Assembly: GCA_965178125.1 (NCBI GenBank)
Contig: OZ237750.1
Span: 310,001-374,000, forward strand
Direction of reading: 5' to 3'
Source of the DNA: Bilabrum cf. latius
Lineage: Eukaryota > Bigyra: Bicosoecida > Bigyra > Bicosoecida
DNA: 64,000 nucleotides
The notes under the pieces are model-generated. The model did no database searches. It saw only the letters and a list, made by a program, of their open reading frames with translations, and was not told the DNA's origin. The first letter of the stretch is position 1. Each line of letters starts with the position of its first letter. Below, in pieces: positions 58,501-64,000 of the stretch. Position numbers and translations under genes: made by a program.

Positions 58501-61256
58501 TGTCTCCCACATCAATGACCGAGCGAGTGCCGCAATGGTCCCCTGGGCCCTCGGCAGCGGTAGCGGATGGTTCGGCGCACAGCGTCGGGCGCTTCGTGAG
58601 CTACGGAAGCGGAAGCGCCGCTGATGATGATGACGAGAACAACATGCGGTCTCCGCAACTGGATGCCATGCAGTCTCCCGGCCTCGGCCCTGACGTGCCC
58701 CAAGACCCGAATCCGCACGACATGTCCGGCGTATCCTCCGGCGGACTACAGCGCGGCAGATCAGTCGACGTGCAGCAGCTCTGGAGGCTGTAGTAGCAGG
58801 GAAGCAGTGCAAGTACTGGAATAACCTCTCAATCGCAGGGCCGCCAGGGCAAGCAGGCAGCTCCGACGGGACCTCTGTTCGCGATGGATGCAGTCAATAC
58901 AATCGCAGAGGGTCGCGAGCGGGACCAGGATGAGGGCTTGCGGCTTGAAACTGGCGAGCAGCAGCCGAGTCGCTCAAGCAGATTGAGAAGAGCACCTGCT
59001 AATGGCAGGGGTATTTCTCGAGGTGGGAGGGCGGCCCAGGTCTCCTTATCGCTCGGACGAGGCGGTGCGCAGCGGTTGATGGGGCCGGGCAGCAGCAGCG
59101 GGTCTGGAAGCAGCAGTGCAAGAGGCGACGAGATCGACATGTCGCCACGCTCTGGTTCATTTGGCGGTCGGTCTGGCATGTGGGGCCGAGGCAGCCTCGC
59201 GGGAGGCAGGTCTCCTCTCCGTGATGACGGTGACGGTGACTCTGGCATTGATTTTCGGGGCGGCGGGGCCGATGGTGGAGTGGGAGGGAGGGTGGGGCAG
59301 CGGCGCGGCATCTTGTCAATGCCGCCGAGGGAGGGTTCCTAGCGGGACGATGCAAGTGGTCACGCCGGCCGTGGCGGCACGGTTGGGATTGCTGTGCAAG
59401 GACAAGGACAAGGGCAAGGCACAGGCGGCATGCAAGGCGCCATGCTCATGAGCAACACGAGCGAGGCCCCCTCATACATCGGGCTGACCCCCTCTTCCCC
59501 CAGGTTGCCCAGGGGGGCAAGCGCCACGGCAGGAGGGGCCATCGACTTTTTTGGGCCCAGCGCGCTCGCGGCCGTGTCAGGTGCATCGCATGGCGGTACA
59601 AGGCGGCGCGATCGGATCGGTGATTTGGCCAGGCACTCTTCCCGTGGCTCCGATCTTGAGACGCCCCTGAGCTCTCCGCGGCTGCCTTCATCTAGTGCAT
59701 GGGGAGCACCTGGCCAGCTGCGTGACTCGTAGTAGTCGGATACGGCGCGCAGTAGTGCGTCAGATTTGCCTCGAGGAGTGTAGCCCATGCCCGGCAGCGG
59801 CGCCAGCTCACCCACCACCGAGGTGGCCATGCAGGTGGCCCGCATGAGCCTTCAGGGCGAGGACGAAAAGGAAAAGGATTATGGTGTTGGGAATGGAGCT
59901 GAAGATAGCAACAATGGACAGAAGGCATACAACCGCAGCAGTACTTCTGGTGCTGGTGCCGGGGCAGAGCAGACCAGCGATAGAGGCACCCAGCAAGACA
60001 TGCAGTCCAGCGCGCCATCGATGGGAAGCGGCGGCTTCATCGTGCCACGGATTGAAGTCGCGCGGCTGTCCGTCGGCTCCGAATCGGTGAACAGCGGCGT
60101 CCACGGCAACGAAGGCGGGGTCCACGGCTCCCATGCGGAAACGGAAGCCACGGCCACGCCGACCAGCGGCAGGGGATCCGCCAGTGACGACAGCCATGGT
60201 CATCGTCGTGAGGGCAGGCCTCTGATATGGGGTAGTGCCAGTGCCGGTGCCAGTGCCAGTGCCAGTGCAGGGGCAGCGGTAGGAGGACAGCTGGGTCGCA
60301 CACACAGCAGCGGGCTGTCTTCGTTTCACGGTGGCAGTCCTCCGCGGCCCGCGATGAGGGGGCTAAAGTCCTCCCCTGGGATGGATAGAAGCGGTGGTAG
60401 TCGAGGTGGGGCACAGGGAGATGCCAGGCGCAGTGGTGGCCATGGGAATGGCAGTGGCACTGGCAGTGGCAGGGGCAGGGGATCTAGGTCGAGAGAGCAG
60501 AAGTTCCCCTCAAGCAACGTGCAGGGCACGCCCACTGGCGGCATCGCACTGATGGGGACGCCCGTGGATGGTATGCTGTCTCCTGCTGATGCGTGGGGCG
60601 GCTCTTTTGGTGGTGGTGGTTCAGGTGCGGATGCGGGCGGTGCGGATGGCGGCATCGCGGGAATCTTGGGGTCTGGGACCGTGCTGGGCTCGGGCATGGG
60701 TGTGACGAGTGGGGGTGGCAGGCGCGCCCGGGCCCGGTTACCCGTTCGAGGGAATGCGGGTGAAAGCAGGTCACGCTCCAGCCAGGAGCACTTGTACCGC
60801 AGCTCGGGCAAGCGGGCTGGGTCGGGGCCTGCTTCCATGCTCGGTAGCGGCAGCAGCACGGGAAGGGGCAGGGGCGGGGGGCAGTTTTTTGTCGCCGGTG
60901 GGCAGGAAGGGATGATGGGTCCGTCTCAAGACTCAGCCTCGGTGGGCAGCCGGAGCGATTCTGGCTCCGGATCCGGATCGGATGACCACTTGCTTCGCGC
61001 GTCGATTGGGTCTCTGGGCAGCTTGACTCCCGCTGGTGGTTCCGAGCGGTTTTGGGGGCAGCGACAGCAGCGTGATGGGTCTGTCGGTGGCAATAGGGGC
61101 GTGGTTTCCTCGAGTCGGCCTCCGGAAGATGAAGGGGGGACACGATTGTCGGCCTCTGGTGTTTCGCAGGTGCAGGTGCTGGACAGTCTGCTGCAGGCAG
61201 GCCCCGACTCGATGCGGTCGGACGGGGCCACTGGCAGGGGAGATATTCGAGATTAA
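55512..61256 (+). CDS. R1R2R3-MYB transcription factor with very long low-complexity tail
   Basis: Exons: 55512-56021 and 56133-61256 (1,877 residues). The intron has GTGAGA and TTTGCAG, joining in phase 0 inside R1. UAGs lie at 55776, 56952, 57390, 58791, 58794, 59340, 59730, 59733 and 59781; the stop is UAA 61254-61256. Three MYB repeats are present: R1 (about 148-190; WNEDDSNELRRAVARVGTDN), R2 (about 200-246; GGWIAAEDLQLKELV, DGKQCRDRWHNH) and R3 (about 254-300; RGKWTPEEDDRLFLLQKRIG, GRTENMCKNRYNS). The spaced Trp residues are conserved, apart from variation in R1. This is the animal c-Myb/plant 3R-MYB class, often a cell-cycle regulator. The following 1,500 residues are Gly/Ser/Arg-rich with one short helical island near 57100-57380. 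Confidence 0.9.
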
Positions 61257-61366
61257 TGGATCGTGGGGTTTCCAGGCTGTTGCTCGTTTCGTTGTTCTCA
61301 GAATGCTTCGTTTGCTTCGATTCAACTCACTCTCAGTTGCAACCGGCTGCCGACATCAACCGATGG

Positions 61367-64000
61367 ATGGACAACGGGAACACTCGCCGAAAGCAGAGGC
61401 GTGCAATGGCTGCCCGTCAGTCTGACCAGTCTGATGGTGAAAATGTAGCGGCTGCTCCAACATAGGTGGAGGTGTTCGATAATCTCATCGTAGACGAGAC
61501 TGGACAGGGTGAAGACTATGGAGCGTCCGGCATGGAATCGACAACACCTCCTCTCAGTGGAACAGCAGACACAATGCCAACGCGCTCATCTTTAACTGAT
61601 GAAGAACTGAGGAAAGCCTTCGGATCTATTGTACTTCAGGTCCATCGGAGCGAGTTTGAATCGTTCTCCAAGCGGTATCTGCCGTTGATCCTTGCTGCCG
61701 GCCTGCGAACGAGAATCTACGCATCATGCGATCCGGAAGGAACCGGTGCAAGTCAAAAGACTGTATTTGTAGAGTGTTTTTTTGGGTCCGAGGTGAGGAA
61801 TGCGGTGCTTGGGTGTGCCGCTGTTGACTCAGCCGACATGCGTTTGTATCGAGTGTCCGTTTACATCCCGTTCCCTGTGCTTCCCAAATGATGCCACGCG
61901 ATGCCAATAAATTGCTGTGCTTTCATGAGTGTTCGCAGGAAAGGTTGATCTACTCCGCTTGGCGGCTTGGGTACTTGGTAGAGCTGGATCACCGAAGGCT
62001 GCGCCAGCTAGATGTGCAGCGCAATGCTCGCCTGGAGGAGCAGGCCCGGGCCCTCGGCCACTCGATCTTCGCTCCGGGGGGCGACGCGGCGGCTAAGGAT
62101 GGAGAGCTGCCGACGCTGGAGGACAAGGCCTTCGGGATCCCAGCACCGGCAGACCACCCCGTGCTCGGTTGCCTCCGCTGCGCGCTGTGCACCAGCAACC
62201 TGCCGCTCGAAGACGTCAAGGAGCGCGACCCGTACCACTACCTCAGGGCGCCTATTGATCCGTGCCCGCCCACCAGGTCAGCTGGCTGGAAGCTCTACAA
62301 GGTGGACAGCGGGACAGGCACTGTGCTCACGAGAATCCAGTGCCTCCGAGCTCTTCAGAACGTCCTGACTGCCCCTGAAAAAGAAGGTGGTGCTGCGCTG
62401 CCCCTCGACGCCGGTCAGAAATGGCTGGTGAAGATCTTCGCCCACCCGGATGAGGAGGAGAGGGAGCGCCTTGAGAACTACTGGTTGATGTGCTTCTCCT
62501 GCCCTTGGAACCAGCCAATCGACGCAATCAGAGAGTACGCAGGAGAGAAAGTGGCTTTCCTGAACTTCTTCACGGCGTATCTGACCTACAGCCTCGCGTT
62601 CCCTACCGTGATCGGCCTGGCGCTGTTCGTCAACCAGGTGCTGTTCGAGGCCCCCGGTGTCATCTGGGCCCCCATCTACGCTGCGGTTGTGTCGCTCTGG
62701 GCTGCGCTCATGTACGAGTTCTACAAACGCGCTGAGAACAACACCTCGCAGAAATGGGGCATGACAGGTTTCAAGCAGCGCGCCGCCATGCGGCGTGAAT
62801 ACTTGGATGCGGACTGGGTAGAGAACACGAGGTCACCGGTGACCGGGCTCCCTGGGCACGTGGTCGCGAACCAGTGCTGGAAGGGCATCCGCAGCTGCTT
62901 CTCGTCGAGCGTGTTTTCCCTGCTGCTCGGCATCGTGATCGTGACCTTCATCTCGACTTTCTTGGCGAGGATTTACCTGGTCAGGGCCGAAGAGGATGGC
63001 GACATCGAGGAGAACTGGGGCGGGTACGCCGCGAGCATCATCAACGCAGTGGTGATCGCCTTGCTGTCCTTCGTCTACAACCAGCTTGCCCAGCTGCTGA
63101 CCAGCTTCGAGGTGCAGCCCACCGACCTCGCGCACGAGGAATCACTCATTGTGAAAGGGTGCTCCTTCCAACTCATCAACAGCTTCTTCCCGCTCATCTA
63201 CGTGGCGTTCATCAAGCCAAGTGTTAGGAGCCTCTATGGTGTGGAGTCCGAGGGCTGCCAGCTCAACGAGAACGGGGAGCCAGATTGCCTCGCTGAGCTG
63301 CAGTCCCAGCTCGCGATCCTCGTCATCACGCGGCTCATCGTCAACAACATCATGGCACTTGCCAATCCGTACATCTTCCCCACTGTGATGTGGTTGCTAC
63401 GCCGACTGTTTTGCCTGCAGTGCGGGTGTATCCTCGGCGAGGATCTGGGTGCGGCTCACCCGCGGGAGAGTCCAGCAGACAGGGAGGCCAGGAGGGTGCA
63501 ATTCAGCACGTACGACCAGACCATGGAGCAGCTGATCCTGTTTGGATACGCTTCGCTGTTCGTCTCGGCCTTTCCTCTAGCGCCACTGATCTGCCTGCTG
63601 TCCAACTACATCGAGCTCCGCGTGGATGCGATCACCTTCCTGCACTACAGCGCTCGCCCGCTGCCCGCTGGCGCCTCCGGCATCGGGGCTTGGGGTCGGT
63701 TCGTCGGCCTCGTGTCGTTCGCGTCCTGTGCGACGAACCTCGGTGTGACGATTTTCACGAACCCGGAGCCGCTCTTCGGCGAATCTGACCTCGGCACTCG
63801 CACCGCGGTGTTTATCGTCGCGGAGCACGTGCTGCTGCTGTCCGTCTTTGTCATCGCCGGTTGGATCGGGGACGTGCCGCAGCTCACGCTGAATCGCGCT
63901 GCCAGGAACGAGTACCTGCAGGCAAAGCACCTCAAAGGCGACATCGACAGCCTCGACGACGTCCTCGTCGCGTCTGGTGTGGTGCCCACGCTGGCCGACG
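61367..64000 (+). CDS. Anoctamin/TMEM16 family channel or scramblase (3' end outside window)
   Basis: Exon 1 is 61367-61792; intron 61793-61938 has GTGAGG and TTCGCAG, in phase 0; exon 2 runs from 61939 off the window. One UAG lies at 61463. The N-terminal cytoplasmic region contains LTDEELRKAFGSIVLQVHRS and CFFGSE joined to ERLIYSAWRLGYLVELDHRR. The membrane part shows AFLNFFTAYLTYSLAFPTVI, YEFYKRAENNTSQKWGM, and EESLIVKGCSFQLINSFFPL followed by IYVAFIKP. The strongly diagnostic LILFGYASLFVSAFPLAPLI and ELRVDAITFLHYSARP follow. Eukaryotic TMEM16 proteins are Ca2+-activated chloride channels or lipid scramblases; which one cannot be told. An alternative in-frame ATG at 61256 overlaps the MYB stop and is less likely. 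Confidence 0.9.

Noticed and set aside
61256-61465. Anoctamin start at ATG 61256
   Set aside because: It overlaps the UAA of the MYB gene and would leave no 5' leader; the in-frame ATG at 61367 is more plausible, though not proven.
1-64000. The window as a field of pseudogenes with many nonsense mutations
   Set aside because: Only UAG interrupts the frames; UAA, UGA and frameshifts are absent, and conserved domains remain intact across the UAGs.
1-64000. UAG as Leu, Tyr, pyrrolysine or selenocysteine
   Set aside because: The Mpv17 QQ site, the kinase Gln site and the UAG/CAA paralogue pair all point to Gln. Selenocysteine uses UGA, and about 90 UAGs in unrelated genes do not fit a rare amino acid.

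Overview
The window is nuclear DNA of an unidentified flagellated protist. The evidence is spliceosomal introns (every intron I could place starts GTRAG and most end CGCAG), long multidomain ORFs, and eukaryote-specific families: IFT88, DCC1, R1R2R3-MYB, anoctamin, Mpv17, FKBP-TPR, a MAP3K-epsilon/Cdc15-type kinase and a mitochondrial GatC. Coding sequence is GC-rich. Genes are tightly packed on both strands and introns are short and few. I cannot place the lineage from the sequence.

The central observation is a changed genetic code. UAG is a sense codon, almost certainly glutamine. Seventeen of the 19 recognised or strongly supported genes that could be inspected for it are cut by in-frame UAG only, about 92 codons in all, and never by in-frame UAA or UGA. 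All 18 genes whose 3' end is in the window stop at UGA (16) or UAA (2), none at UAG. In conserved domains UAG sits where the family has Gln: the QQ of the Mpv17 signature (two adjacent UAGs), the kinase segment AVYIAQVLxGL, and a tandem paralogue pair in which one copy has UAG and the other CAA at the same aligned residue. Read with the standard code, most genes here would look like chains of broken ORFs.

Layout. 1-4051 (-): secreted PQQ-propeller/TSP1 membrane protein, 3' end outside. 4405-8298 and 9081-12377 (-): tandem pair of large CHAT-protease/NB-ARC (NLR-like) genes with a mosaic conversion pattern. 12622-21053 (-): 2,779-residue kinase with C-terminal armadillo region. 21463-24162 (+): IFT88. 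24561-28154 (+): unknown 1,197-residue protein. 28234-28584 (-): small membrane protein. 28888-29862 (-): membrane-anchored FkbM/Methyltransf_22-type methyltransferase, divergent from 29977-32583 (+): secreted GH127/DUF1680 glycosidase. 32596-33051 (-): mitochondrial GatC. 33182-35460 (+): DCC1. 35717-37606 (+): probable N-myristoylated unknown. 37860-38183 (-): small mitochondrial membrane protein. 38296-39854 (+): FKBP-TPR. 40315-49179 (+): unknown 2,954-residue protein with 20 UAGs. 49373-51511 (+): basic unknown. 51512-52765: poorly coding stretch with a 6 x 47-bp minisatellite. 52766-53404 (-): Mpv17/PMP22. 53398-55110 (+): divergent kinase whose start overlaps the Mpv17 start. 55512-61256 (+): R1R2R3-MYB with a very long low-complexity tail. 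61367-end (+): anoctamin/TMEM16, 3' end outside.

The genes do not form a pathway. They look like an ordinary eukaryotic gene neighbourhood; the shared property is the recoded UAG. Gene structures were read by eye from splice signals and frame continuity; no alignment or database search was run.
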